A stretch of 64,000 bases of DNA from Leifsonia aquatica (GCF_014190775.1 NZ_JACHVP010000002.1:434001-498000), one strand, 5' to 3'; counted from the stretch's first letter, positions 50,713 through 59,075 are shown. Numbers and translations: made by a program. The notes: a model not told the origin generated them from the sequence alone.

Positions 50713-51225
50713 CTACGCGACCGGGTGCTGCTGGCGGTCGACCGACCGCAGGTACTCCGCGTTGCCGCGCAGCGCCGCCTCGTAGCGCAGCAGGTCGGGC
50801 GTGCGGATGCGGTCGGCGGCCAGCTCCATCAGCTCCGCGACCGCGGCATCGCTGCGCCCGGCGGCGTGGAGGGAGAGCGCGTGCCAGGTCTGCACCGACT
50901 CCGAATCGGGGAACTCGGCACGGGCGCGGTCGAGCACCGCGAGCGACTCCTCGAACCGGCCGAGGTTGCGTAACGTGCTGCCGTACTGCAGCAGGCACTT
51001 GCGCAGCGTCTCGCCGGTGAGGCCCCGATCGAGCGCGCGCTCGTAGTACCCGGCGGCCGTCTCCTCCTCGCCCGCGGTGTCGTACGACCCGCCGACCTCG
51101 TAGAGCACGTGCGCGTCGTCGGGATGCTCGGCGAGCACCTCCAGGAAGGCCGCGATCGTCGGGGCCATGTCGGCCCGGTCGCGGGCGGCGAAGATGGTGG
51201 CGAGGCGGTCGTCGAGCGCAGACAT
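50713..51225 (-). CDS. Tetratricopeptide-repeat protein (170 aa)
   Basis: Helical repeats cover most of the chain: TPEPDDAHVLYEVGGSYD-like, EEETAAGYYERALDRGL, LLQYGSTLRNLGRFEESLAVLDRA and HALSLHAAGRSDAAVAEL show the W/L-G-Y-A-F-P spacing of TPR units. ATG 51225. It resembles the TPR-5-type single proteins of actinobacteria. Probably a protein-interaction adaptor; partner unknown. Confidence 0.8.
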   Translation of the reverse strand: MSALDDRLATIFAARDRADMAPTIAAFLEVLAEHPDDAHVLYEVGGSYDTAGEEETAAGYYERALDRGLTGETLRKCLLQYGSTLRNLGRFEESLAVLDRARAEFPDSESVQTWHALSLHAAGRSDAAVAELMELAADRIRTPDLLRYEAALRGNAEYLRSVDRQQHPVA

Positions 51226-51235
51226 GCGCTCCACC

Positions 51236-51817
51236 CTATGCGAGGCGCGGCGCCCGCAGCACGGCCAGCAGCGGCGTCGGGAGGCGGTCGGGCGCGAGTG
51301 CTGCGGTCAGCAGCCGCCCGTACTGCTCCTTGCGACCGGAGGTCGTGCCGAAGAACCGGTGCAGCTGCGCCTCCGCGGGCCGCCCGCGCTGCGCCGGCTG
51401 GTTCTGGAAGGTGCGGAACAGCCGCAGATCGTCCGCCCGCGCCAGCACCTCCTCCACCGCGGCGAGGCCGAGGGCGTCGATCAGCTCGCCTTCCAGATCG
51501 GGCCGGCAGACCGCGATCGATGCCTCCGGCAGCCCGGCACGCTCGTAGAACGGGCGCTCGGCCGCATCGCACAGGCCGCGCAGTTCGGGACCGGTGGCCC
51601 CGGCATCCGTCGACCCGCCCATCCCGAGCGCCTCCACGTACCGGCGGATGCTCATCGCGCCGCCCATCGGGACCACGGCCGTGCCCTCGGCGGCGAGGTC
51701 GCGGCCGAGCACGGCGGCGGCCGCGTGCACCGCGGCACGGTCGCTGGCGCCCTCGACCAGCACGACGATCCGTGCGGCCCGCTCCGGGTCCAGGCTCAGG
51801 TCCTTCACGCGGGCCAT
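51236..51817 (-). CDS. Stand-alone TOPRIM-domain protein (193 aa)
   Basis: The TOPRIM core has the first Glu in IVVLVEGASDRAAVHAAA (Glu ~22), then VVPMGGAMSIRRYVEAL and the second acidic cluster in VCRPDLEGELIDALG. This is the arrangement in OLD-family nucleases, but here no ATPase domain is attached. A C-terminal helical domain (QNQPAQRGRPAEAQLHRFFG) remains. ATG 51817. Likely a metal-dependent nuclease or nucleotide-transfer domain. Confidence 0.8.
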   Translation of the reverse strand: MARVKDLSLDPERAARIVVLVEGASDRAAVHAAAAVLGRDLAAEGTAVVPMGGAMSIRRYVEALGMGGSTDAGATGPELRGLCDAAERPFYERAGLPEASIAVCRPDLEGELIDALGLAAVEEVLARADDLRLFRTFQNQPAQRGRPAEAQLHRFFGTTSGRKEQYGRLLTAALAPDRLPTPLLAVLRAPRLA

Positions 51818-51872
51818 TCTGCTCCGATCCGCCCCCTGTCGCCTCCCGCCAGGCGCGCGTACCGTTCGCGAC

Positions 51873-52154
51873 ATGAAACTACTCATCTTCGTAGCAGGGG
51901 TCGCTGTCGGGTTCGTCGTCGGTTCGCGCGCGGGCCGGGGCGCCTACGACGACATGCGCAAGCGGGTGCGGGACTTCACCGGATCCGCACCGGTGCAGCA
52001 GGTCAAGGACGACGTGAAGGACTTCGCGTCCCGTGCCGCCTCCGACATCGGCGAGACCGTCGGCGACGCGGTCGGCAAAGCCACCGACAAGGCGGCCTCC
52101 AAGATCGACGACATCACCGGCAAGAAGAGCGGCGGGGCCGCGACGGCGAACTGA
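51873..52154 (+). CDS. YtxH-like membrane protein (93 aa)
   Basis: One N-terminal helix (LLIFVAGVAVGFVVGSRAG) is followed by RAGRGAYDDM, an amphipathic helical tail with DDVKDFASRAASDIGETVG and a Lys-rich end. It has the same start layout as the 55-aa protein at 4568-4735 (helix, G-S/A-RAGR-x2-Y). The tail of heptad-like Ala/Asp/Lys resembles stress-induced YtxH/LEA-like proteins. Confidence 0.75.
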   Translation: MKLLIFVAGVAVGFVVGSRAGRGAYDDMRKRVRDFTGSAPVQQVKDDVKDFASRAASDIGETVGDAVGKATDKAASKIDDITGKKSGGAATAN

Positions 52155-52157
52155 GCA

Positions 52158-52703
52158 TCAGGCGCCCTGGGGCGGGTGGGCCAGCAGGTCGGCCCGCTCC
52201 CTCAGGTAGCCGACGGCGTCGCGGGCGTCCGCGTCCGCGACGGCCGCGCTCCAGCGCACCAGCACGCGCCCCTCGCGCAGGAACAGCGGGCCACGGCCGG
52301 TCTCGGCGGCCTCCCGCAGACTCCCGACGTCCAGCGCCACAGGCTCCGCGTCGAAGTTCACCGTCTCGCCGTCACGGAAGTGACCGCGTTCGGCTGCGGC
52401 GCGGTAGGCGCGCCGGGTCTCGGCCGACACCGAGACGTACTGGGTCCGCCCCGGCTCGGTGGCGCGCACGATCGACCCCGTCGCGTGGAGGCCGCCGTCG
52501 GCGTCGAGCAGCAGGACGCCGAGCCGCCACACCCGTCCAGCGGGTCGCAGCACCGGCTCGCGCATGATCAGGAGCTTGCGCTGCCGATCCTCGTAGGTGG
52601 CGAGCGCCTCCTCGCGGGCACCGGCCTCCCGCAGCATCGCTGCGACCTCGGCGATCACCGCCCGGAGAGCCGCCACCGCCTCCTCATCGCCCGCATCCGT
52701 CAC
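52158..52703 (-). CDS. Hypothetical protein (181 aa)
   Basis: The start is GTG 52703. The N-terminal half is helical (AVAALRAVIAEVAAMLREAG), followed by strands RVWRLGVLLLDADGGLHATG, TQYVSVSAETRRAYRAA and DAEPVALDVGSLREAAE. I recognise no domain. It begins only four bases after the convergent YtxH-like stop. The reading frame has good codon bias for the genome. Confidence 0.6.
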   Translation of the reverse strand: MTDAGDEEAVAALRAVIAEVAAMLREAGAREEALATYEDRQRKLLIMREPVLRPAGRVWRLGVLLLDADGGLHATGSIVRATEPGRTQYVSVSAETRRAYRAAAERGHFRDGETVNFDAEPVALDVGSLREAAETGRGPLFLREGRVLVRWSAAVADADARDAVGYLRERADLLAHPPQGA

Positions 52704-52741
52704 CCTCCGAGGGTACGACGCGCGGCGGTCGTCGTCCGGAC

Positions 52742-53017
52742 TTACGGCAGGGTCCGGATGCTGAACGAGTTGTCGTCCGTCACCATCAGGAGCTCGACGC
52801 CCTCCTCGTGCCGCAGCACCACGAGGGCGGAGCTGTCTTCCACCGCGACGCGCTCGACCTGGCGCACGAAGATCTGCGCCATCTCGTCGCTCACCCGGAA
52901 ATCCCGGCCCAGCGCGTGGACGATGTACCGCGGACGGGCCGGCGACGGGCGGGCGCCCAGGGCGGTCTCGGTGCGGAAGTCCTCAACGGCGAGCTGCATC
53001 TCGGGTGTCATCGTCAT
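52742..53017 (-). CDS. Hypothetical protein (91 aa)
   Basis: An AGGAGG ribosome site precedes ATG 53017. A short helical N-terminus (MTMTPEMQLAVEDFRTETA) is followed by beta-rich YIVHALGRDFRVSDEMAQIF, VEDSSALVVLRHEEGVELL and MVTDDNSFSIRTLP. I do not recognise the family. Divergent from the aldo/keto reductase gene with a 102-bp gap between them. Confidence 0.65.
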   Translation of the reverse strand: MTMTPEMQLAVEDFRTETALGARPSPARPRYIVHALGRDFRVSDEMAQIFVRQVERVAVEDSSALVVLRHEEGVELLMVTDDNSFSIRTLP

Positions 53018-53119
53018 GGCTTCCTCCTGTTGATCCGCGGGCATTCTTCTCCCGTGGTTCGAACGGTAGACCGGGTCGTCTCGCAGGAGGAGGGGGTTGA
53101 CGGGAGGAGGATGGGAGGC

Positions 53120-54049
53120 ATGCGAACCTTCAGCTTCCCCGGCGTCGCCGTCGACGCGTCCACCATCGTCCTCGGCCTCATGCGCATCGAACCCCTGTCC
53201 GACGAGGAGATCCGCACCCTGGTGCGCACCGCTCGCGACGAGGGCGTCACGGTGTTCGACCACGCCGACATCTACGGCGAGGAGCGGCACGGGAGCGAGC
53301 GTCGCTTCGGCGACGCCGGCGCGATCCCGGCCGCCGAGCGCGACCAGGTCGTCATCCAGTCCAAGGTCGGCATCCGCGACGGCTACTTCGACTTCTCGCG
53401 CGAGCACATCCTCGCCACCGTCGACGAGTCCCTCGCCGCCCTGCGGACCGACTACCTCGACCTCCTGCTGCTGCACCGCCCCGACACCCTGGTCGAGCCC
53501 GAGGAGGTCGCCGCCGCGTTCGACGAGCTGCAGGCGGCCGGCAAGGTGCGCGCGTTCGGCGTCTCCAACCACACGCCCGGCCAGATCGACCTCCTGCGCC
53601 GGTACGTCTCGCAGCCGATCGTCGCCAACCAGGTGCAGCTGAGCATCACGCACGCCCCCCTCATCGCGCAGGGCGTCGCCGCAAACATGGCCGGCCTCCC
53701 GCAGTCGATCGACCGCGACAACGGCATCCTCGACCACGCACGCCTGCACGACATCACCCTCCAGGCCTGGTCGCCGTTCCAGAAGGGCTTCTTCGACGGC
53801 GTCTTCCTGGGCGACCGCGAGCACTTCGCCGAGTTGAACGACGTGATCGACGAGCTGGCCGCCTCCTACGGCGTCACCCCGACCGCGATCGCCACCGCCT
53901 GGATCACCCGCCACCCCGCCGGCATCCAGGTCGTGCTCGGCACCACCAACGCGCAGCGCGTCCGCGACGCCGCCGCCGGCTCCGACCTGCCCCTGACCCG
54001 CGAGGAGTGGTACCGGCTGTTCCGAGCGGCGGGGCACATCCTGCCGTAG
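53120..54049 (+). CDS. Aldo/keto reductase (YdhF-like)
   Basis: A 309-aa NADPH-dependent reductase. The catalytic tetrad is visible: Asp in FDHADIYGEERHGSE with Tyr in DIYG, Lys in VIQSKVGIRDG, and His in LLLHRPDTLV. The motif FGVSNHTPGQIDLL and the phosphate-binding VVLGTTNAQRV follow the AKR fold. GGGAGG ribosome site. Substrate unknown; carbonyl detoxification is usual. Confidence 0.9.
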   Translation: MRTFSFPGVAVDASTIVLGLMRIEPLSDEEIRTLVRTARDEGVTVFDHADIYGEERHGSERRFGDAGAIPAAERDQVVIQSKVGIRDGYFDFSREHILATVDESLAALRTDYLDLLLLHRPDTLVEPEEVAAAFDELQAAGKVRAFGVSNHTPGQIDLLRRYVSQPIVANQVQLSITHAPLIAQGVAANMAGLPQSIDRDNGILDHARLHDITLQAWSPFQKGFFDGVFLGDREHFAELNDVIDELAASYGVTPTAIATAWITRHPAGIQVVLGTTNAQRVRDAAAGSDLPLTREEWYRLFRAAGHILP

Positions 54050-54138
54050 GGGTGGTTCTGCAGCAGTCCTCACACATTCCGGGTGACCCGGCGAGCCGCC
54101 GCTAGTCCGCGGACGTATGCCGGGATACCGTCAACCGA

Positions 54139-55350
54139 GTGGATGCCGAACGTGTGACGCTGGGGCGTCGCCTCCTGACCCGGGCGCAGCTGCTGCGGGT
54201 CGTCGGCGTGCGCAGCGGGTTGGCGCGGCCGGCGGACGCACCGCAGGGATTCGCCGCGGGACGGCGCAACGTGCGCGTGCTGCTGGCGGGCTCGGGGCCG
54301 GTCGTCGGCTGGGGTGTCGCGAGCTACGACCTCGCACTGCCCGGCGCGCTGGCCCGGGCGATCGGGTCGTCGACCGGGCGCGGGGCCGTCGTCGACGTCG
54401 TCGCGCATCCCTCGGCCGGCGTGCGCAGGCTGCGGTCGCTGGTCGCGGCGGCGGGGCCGGAGCGCTACGAGGTGGTCGTGCTGAGCGCGACGCTCGCCGA
54501 CTCGCTGCGACTGCCCGACCCGGAGCGGTGGGGCGAGCGGGTTCGCGCGCTGCTGAGGGACGTTCGGGCCGCGCGCGGGGCCGGCGGCGCGGTGGTGTGG
54601 CTCGGCGCCCAGCCGATCCGCTCGTTCGACCCCGACGACGCGGGACCGACCCGGATCGCCCAGGAGCACGCCGAGCGTATGAATCTCGTGGCGGAGCGCG
54701 TGTGCCGGGAGGAGGGTGCGCTGTTCGTGCCGCTCCCGGCTCCGCCGCATGCCGAATCCGCTCGGCACCGCGGGCCCGCGGACTACTTGTTCTGGGCGAG
54801 GCGGATCGCCGACGTGCTCGTGCCCGCGCTCGTCGAGCCGCGCGGGAGCACGCCTCCCTCGTCGCGGACCGCTGCGGAGCGGGTGGAGGCCATCGAGCGT
54901 CTGCGCCTGGCCGAGCGGGGCCGGGATGCCCGCCTCGACGGGCTGGTGGGCACGGCGCAGCGCACGCTCGGCACCGAGATCGCCATGTTCACCATCCTCG
55001 ACGCCGAGAAGGAGTGGGCGATCGCCGCCGTGGGCACGGCGACGCGTGAGTTCCCGCTCGAGGAGTCCGCCTGCCAGTACACGATCGCCTCCGCCGACGG
55101 CCTGGTCGTCGCCGACGCCGAGCTCGACGAGCGCTTCGCGTCGAGCCCCGTGGTGACCGGTCCCGCCCACCTGCGGTACTACGCCGGCTACCCCGTGGAG
55201 GCGCCGGACGGCACGCGCATCGGCGCGCTCTGCGTATTCGGGCGCAAGCCGCGCGACGCCGAGACCGGCGAGCTCGACCTCGACGTGCTCCGCGAGCTGG
55301 CCCTGCTCGCCCAGCGCGAGCTCTGGCGCTGGGAGCCCGACCGCGTCTGA
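54139..55350 (+). CDS. Degenerate SGNH domain fused to a GAF domain
   Basis: A 403-aa protein starting at GTG 54139. Residues about 45-240 show the SGNH fold: VRVLLAGSGPVVGWGVASYDLALPGALA, but with G-S-G where G-D-S is expected, SATLADSLRL where G-x-N-D is expected, and YLFWARRIAD where D-x-x-H is expected. The hydrolase residues thus look lost. Residues about 265-400 form a GAF domain (LEESACQYTIASADGLVV, YYAGYPVEAPDGTRIGALCVFGRKPR). Probably a small-molecule sensor or regulator rather than an enzyme. Confidence 0.78.
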   Translation: MDAERVTLGRRLLTRAQLLRVVGVRSGLARPADAPQGFAAGRRNVRVLLAGSGPVVGWGVASYDLALPGALARAIGSSTGRGAVVDVVAHPSAGVRRLRSLVAAAGPERYEVVVLSATLADSLRLPDPERWGERVRALLRDVRAARGAGGAVVWLGAQPIRSFDPDDAGPTRIAQEHAERMNLVAERVCREEGALFVPLPAPPHAESARHRGPADYLFWARRIADVLVPALVEPRGSTPPSSRTAAERVEAIERLRLAERGRDARLDGLVGTAQRTLGTEIAMFTILDAEKEWAIAAVGTATREFPLEESACQYTIASADGLVVADAELDERFASSPVVTGPAHLRYYAGYPVEAPDGTRIGALCVFGRKPRDAETGELDLDVLRELALLAQRELWRWEPDRV

Positions 55351-55360
55351 CCGGCCGACG

Positions 55361-55421
55361 GCCGAGTACGCGAATTGTCTGCGTACTCGGCGGTTCGAGC
55401 CGTACTTTCCGCGTACTCGGC
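55361..55421. repeat. Inverted plus direct 11-bp repeats; probable terminator
   Basis: GCCGAGTACGC (55361-55371) is perfectly inverted at 55381-55391 and the inverted copy recurs at 55411-55421. The sequence AGTTGTCT also repeats partly after the copies (AATTGTCT). The first pair is a good hairpin between convergent genes. The third copy suggests a duplicated short element. Confidence 0.6.
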
Positions 55422-55428
55422 AGTTGTC

Positions 55429-56376
55429 TCAGTCGGGGAGGGCCGCGAGGAGGCGGTCGAGCGAGCCGCCGAGGCCCCAGCGGGCGGCGAGTGCGTCGAG
55501 GGTCTCGCGCTGCTTCGCGCTCGGCCGGCGCAGCCGCGCATCCACGTCGGGCAGGTCGAGGTCGCGCACGACCTCGACGACGCGCGGCGCGACATCCAGA
55601 TAATCCGTCGCCGCCGCGAAGCGGGCGCGGACCCCCGGCTTCATCGGGCTGGAGTCGTCGGCCGCCGCGGCGCGGATGCCGTCGAGCGAGTCGTACTCGG
55701 CCAGGAGTGCTGCCGCGGTCTTCTCCCCGACGCCCCCAACGCCCGGGAGGCCGTCGGACGTGTCGCCGCGCATGGCCGCGAAGTCGGCGTACTGGTCGGG
55801 CCGCACGCCGTACTTGCCCGACACGACCGCGTCGGTGAGCACCTCGAGGTTGCTCATCCCGCGCGCCGTGTAGATCACCCGCACGTCGTGCGCGTCGTCC
55901 ACCAGCTGGAACAGGTCCCGGTCACCGGTCACGACATCCACCGGGCCGTCGCCTCGGGAGGCGAGGGTGCCGATCACGTCGTCCGCCTCGTGCTGCGCGG
56001 CGCCGACGATCGCGAGGCCGAGCGCCTCCAGCACCTCCCGGATCACCGGCACCTGTTGCACGAGCGCCTCGGGAGTCTCCTCGACATCCACCCCGCCGGG
56101 CACTTCGCGGGCCACCCGGTGGGCCTTATAGCTCGGGATGAGGTCGACGCGCCACCGCGGGCGCCAGTCGTCGTCCCAGCACGCGACCAGGGAATCCGGC
56201 CCGAACTCGCCGATGAGCCGCGCGATGATGTCGAGGAAACCGCGCACCGCGTTGACCGGTTCGCCCTCGGGCGACCGCACCGTGTCGGGCACCCCGTAGA
56301 ACGCGCGGAAGTACAGCGACGCGGAGTCGAGCAGCATGGTCCGTCCGGTGGCGGACGCGGGCGTGGGCTGGGGCAT
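55429..56376 (-). CDS. 5'-3' exonuclease (Pol I N-terminal-like)
   Basis: A 315-aa nuclease. The metal-binding acidic residues lie in MLLDSASLYFRAFYG, HEADDVIGTLAS and VVTGDRDLFQLV. The helix-hairpin helix H3TH is in MRGDTSDGLPGVGGVGEKTAAALL. ATG 56376 has a GGAGG ribosome site eight bases upstream. It is a stand-alone version of the Pol I flap nuclease domain, in addition to the presumed polA elsewhere. It removes RNA primers or flaps. Confidence 0.92.
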   Translation of the reverse strand: MPQPTPASATGRTMLLDSASLYFRAFYGVPDTVRSPEGEPVNAVRGFLDIIARLIGEFGPDSLVACWDDDWRPRWRVDLIPSYKAHRVAREVPGGVDVEETPEALVQQVPVIREVLEALGLAIVGAAQHEADDVIGTLASRGDGPVDVVTGDRDLFQLVDDAHDVRVIYTARGMSNLEVLTDAVVSGKYGVRPDQYADFAAMRGDTSDGLPGVGGVGEKTAAALLAEYDSLDGIRAAAADDSSPMKPGVRARFAAATDYLDVAPRVVEVVRDLDLPDVDARLRRPSAKQRETLDALAARWGLGGSLDRLLAALPD

Positions 56377-56445
56377 GGTCGGCACCTCCGGATGCCCACG
56401 TTACGCAGGGGTCTCCTCCGGGGCCAGAGGCGTTACCCTGGCGGC

Positions 56446-56892
56446 ATGGCCGGAACGACCGTCGTGGAGCGCACCGAGCGCATCGCCGCGACCCCCGAAG
56501 AACTGCAGCGCCGCCTCGCGGACCTCCCGGGCTGGATCGACTGGTCGCCGTGGGAGGGGCTCGACCCCGACCTCCACCGCGAGTACTCCGGCGAGCCGGG
56601 AACGGTCGGGTCGAGCTACGCCTGGTCGGGCAACCGCAAGGCCGGAGCAGGCCGCATGGAGGTCACGGCCGTCGACCCGGACGGGGTCGGCATCGCGCTC
56701 GACTTCACCAAGCCGTTCCGCTCCACCAACGCCATCCGCTTCGTGCTGACCCCCGAGGGCGACGGCACCCGCGTGATCTGGCGGATGGAGGGCCCCCGCA
56801 CGCTCATGACCCGGCTCTTCAACGTCGAGAAGCTGGTCGGCCCCGACTTCGAGAAGGGGCTGCGGCAGCTCAAGCAGGTGGTGGAGGGGTAG
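56446..56892 (+). CDS. SRPBCC (polyketide cyclase-like) protein (148 aa)
   Basis: A START/SRPBCC fold: TTVVERTERIAATPEELQRRL, DLPGWIDWSPWEGLDPDL, GSSYAWSGNRKAGAGRME and IRFVLTPEGDGTRVIWRMEG. These are the usual hydrophobic-cavity blocks of polyketide_cyc2 proteins. Ligand unknown. ATG 56446. The gene is divergent from the exonuclease, with a 69-bp gap. Confidence 0.85.
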   Translation: MAGTTVVERTERIAATPEELQRRLADLPGWIDWSPWEGLDPDLHREYSGEPGTVGSSYAWSGNRKAGAGRMEVTAVDPDGVGIALDFTKPFRSTNAIRFVLTPEGDGTRVIWRMEGPRTLMTRLFNVEKLVGPDFEKGLRQLKQVVEG

Positions 56893-56918
56893 GGGCCGCG
56901 CCCGATCCTCGGCTTCCC

Positions 56919-56957
56919 GGGGCCGGCCCCGCTGACGTGTTCAGCGTGACCGGCCCC
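56919..56957 (+). terminator. Nested hairpin terminator
   Basis: GGGGCCGG (56919-56926) pairs with CCGGCCCC (56950-56957), and inside it CGCTGA (56930-56935) pairs with TCAGCG (56941-56946). TCTTCG follows. It separates the SRPBCC gene from the ribose-type operon. Confidence 0.75.
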
Positions 56958-56985
56958 TCTTCGTGCACCGTGCGTGCAGCTTCGG

Positions 56986-57015
56986 TTGACGAGTGGACAA
57001 CTATGGACATACACT
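56986..57015 (+). promoter_or_regulatory. Promoter of the ribose-type operon
   Basis: TTGACG (56986-56991) and TACACT (57010-57015) are 18 bp apart. The -10 and the spacer lie inside the 45-bp palindrome at 56993-57037, so a bound repressor would exclude polymerase. Confidence 0.6.
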
Positions 57016-57037
57016 GCTCATGTTCATAGTTGTCCAC
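56993..57037. promoter_or_regulatory. 45-bp near-perfect palindromic operator
   Basis: Two 18-bp arms (56993-57010 and 57020-57037) match at 17 of 18 positions around a nine-base centre. The outer half is GTGGACAACTATG. Each arm also carries a shorter repeat (TGGACA and TGGACA/TGAACA about ten bases apart), so it may hold four half-sites. It is the probable target of the GntR regulator encoded at the operon's end. Confidence 0.75.
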
Positions 57038-57059
57038 GTACAAGGAAGTACTCGAATCG

Positions 57060-58001
57060 ATGAAGATCGCTGTGGTCGGAAGCTACGGAGCGGGCCTCAC
57101 CATGCGGGTCCCGCGCTCGCCGGAGGCCGGTGAGACGGTCAGCGGAGGCGTCTTCGACTCCGGGCCGGGAGGCAAGGGCTCGAATCAGGCCGTCGCCGCC
57201 GCCCGGCTGGGCGCGGAGGTCTCGCTCCTCACCGCCGTCGGCGCCGACGACTTCGGTCGCGCGGCCCGTGAACTCTGGGCCCGCGAGGGTGTCGACGCGA
57301 GCAAGACGCTGACCGGCGCCGGCGCGACGATGGTCGGCTTCATCCTGGTCGAGCCGAGCGGTGAGAACCGCATCGCGATCGCACCCGGTGCGCTCGACGA
57401 GCTCGACGCCGCCGCAGTCGACGGCTTCCGCGACGAGATCGCCGCGGCGGACATCCTCGTCGTCTCGATGGAGATCCCGCTGGCCGCGGTCGTGCACGCG
57501 TTGCGGACGGCCCGGGAGGTCGGAACGACCACCCTGCTCAACCCGGCGCCCGCCCGCGCCCTGCCCGACGAGGCGTGGGTGCTCATCGACATCATCACCC
57601 CCAACCAGACGGAGGCGCCGGTGCTGCTCGGCCGCGAGCCCGGCGACGGGGCGACCGAGCACGAGCTCGTCACCGCTCTCCGCGCCCGCACCGGCGGGTC
57701 CGTCCTCCTCACCCGCGGCGCGGCCGGCGCGCTCCTGGCCGACGCGGAGGGGGAGCGCGAGATCGCGCCCGTGCCTCCCGTCGCCGTCGTCGACACGACC
57801 GGTGCGGGCGACTCGTTCACCGCCGCCCTGGCTGTCGCGGTCGCGGCGGGCGCGTCGCTCGCCGATGCCGCCGCGTACGCCGCCCACGCGGGAGCCCACA
57901 CGGTCGCGGCGGAGGGCGTCGTCCCCGCCCTCCCGACCGCGGCGCAGCTCCCGGCCCTCCCCTCCCTCCCGACCCCCGGCTCGATTGGACCCACCCGATG
58001 A
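57060..58001 (+). CDS. rbsK: PfkB-family sugar kinase, ribokinase-like
   Basis: A 313-aa kinase, first gene of the operon. The PfkB N-terminal motif is DSGPGGKGSNQAVAAARLGA, the C-terminal motif DTTGAGDSFTAALAV with the catalytic Asp. IVGSY- at the start replaces the usual G-S-x-x-x-D substrate loop (VVGSYGAGLTMRVPRS), so the sugar may not be plain ribose. ATG 57060 follows AAGGAAG. It phosphorylates the imported sugar at the 5-hydroxyl by family. It overlaps the permease gene by four bases. Confidence 0.85.
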   Translation: MKIAVVGSYGAGLTMRVPRSPEAGETVSGGVFDSGPGGKGSNQAVAAARLGAEVSLLTAVGADDFGRAARELWAREGVDASKTLTGAGATMVGFILVEPSGENRIAIAPGALDELDAAAVDGFRDEIAAADILVVSMEIPLAAVVHALRTAREVGTTTLLNPAPARALPDEAWVLIDIITPNQTEAPVLLGREPGDGATEHELVTALRARTGGSVLLTRGAAGALLADAEGEREIAPVPPVAVVDTTGAGDSFTAALAVAVAAGASLADAAAYAAHAGAHTVAAEGVVPALPTAAQLPALPSLPTPGSIGPTR

Positions 58002-58999
58002 CCGCCACCACCGTCCCCGCGCGACGCAGCGCACCGGACTTCCGCAAGCTCCTCCACGCCCGCGAGGCAGGCGTGTTCGCCGCGCTCGTGCTGCTCGTCG
58101 TGCTCGGCACCGTGCTCTCGCCGAGCTTCCTCCAGGCGGGCAACCTGCTCTCGGTGGGCCAGCAGGTCTCGCAGATCGGCATCATGGCCGTCGGCGCGAC
58201 CTTCGTGATCATCAACGGCGAGATCGACCTCTCCGTCGGCTCGATCTACGCGCTCTCGGCGATCGCGACCGGCATGGCGATCGCCGGCGGCGTCGCCTGG
58301 CCGCTCGCGATCCTGATCGGCCTGGCCGTCGGAGTCGTCGCCGGGCTGGTGAACGGACTGGCCGTGGTGCTGCTCGGCGTCCCCTCGTTCATCGTCACCC
58401 TCGGCAGCCTGAGCGTCTTCCGCGGAGTCGCGCTCCTCATCTCCGACGGCAAGCCGATCTCGCTCAGCACCTCACAGGCCGGCGTCGCCGACTTCAACCT
58501 GCTGGGCCAGGGGCGCCTCTTCGGCGTCGTCCCGATGCAGCTCATCGTCTTCGCCGCGATCATCGTGCTCGGCGTCGTCCTGCTCTCCCGCTCGCGGCTC
58601 GGCTTCAACACCTATGCCGTCGGCGGCAACAAGGAGGCCGCTCGGCTCGTCGGCATCAACGTCGGCGTGGTCAAGTTGACGGCGTTCGTCCTCTCCGGAT
58701 TCACGGCGGCCGTCGCCGGCGTGCTCGGTCTGTCGTTCCTCAGCTACGTGCAGGGCGTGACCGGCACCGGCCTCGAGCTGACGGTGATCTCCGCGGTCAT
58801 CATCGGCGGCGCGGCCCTCTTCGGCGGCTCCGGCACGATGTGGGGCACCGTCATCGGCGTGCTCTTCATCGGCATCCTGCAGAACATCCTCAACATCAAC
58901 GGGATCTCGTCCTTCTGGCAGACGGTCGTCACCGGTCTCGTCATCGTCGCGGCCGTGGCCGCCGACACCTGGCAGCGCAAGCGCAAGACGCGCGCGTGA
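57998..58999 (+). CDS. rbsC: Ribose-type ABC transporter permease (RbsC)
   Basis: A 333-aa permease with eight to ten helices. Family motifs: GEIDLSVGSIYALSAIATGMA, NGLAVVLLGVPSFIVTLGSL, and NKEAARLVGINVGVVKL, the ATPase-contact loop of CUT2 permeases. ALFGGSGTMWGTVIGVLFIGIL follows. It forms the channel with the binding protein and RbsA-type ATPase encoded downstream. Confidence 0.92.
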   Translation: MTATTVPARRSAPDFRKLLHAREAGVFAALVLLVVLGTVLSPSFLQAGNLLSVGQQVSQIGIMAVGATFVIINGEIDLSVGSIYALSAIATGMAIAGGVAWPLAILIGLAVGVVAGLVNGLAVVLLGVPSFIVTLGSLSVFRGVALLISDGKPISLSTSQAGVADFNLLGQGRLFGVVPMQLIVFAAIIVLGVVLLSRSRLGFNTYAVGGNKEAARLVGINVGVVKLTAFVLSGFTAAVAGVLGLSFLSYVQGVTGTGLELTVISAVIIGGAALFGGSGTMWGTVIGVLFIGILQNILNINGISSFWQTVVTGLVIVAAVAADTWQRKRKTRA

Positions 59000-59075
59000 C
59001 CGCCGCGGCATCGATGCCGCGCCCGCGCACCACCCGCATGCACCACCCGAGCACATCACACACGAAGGAGTACTG

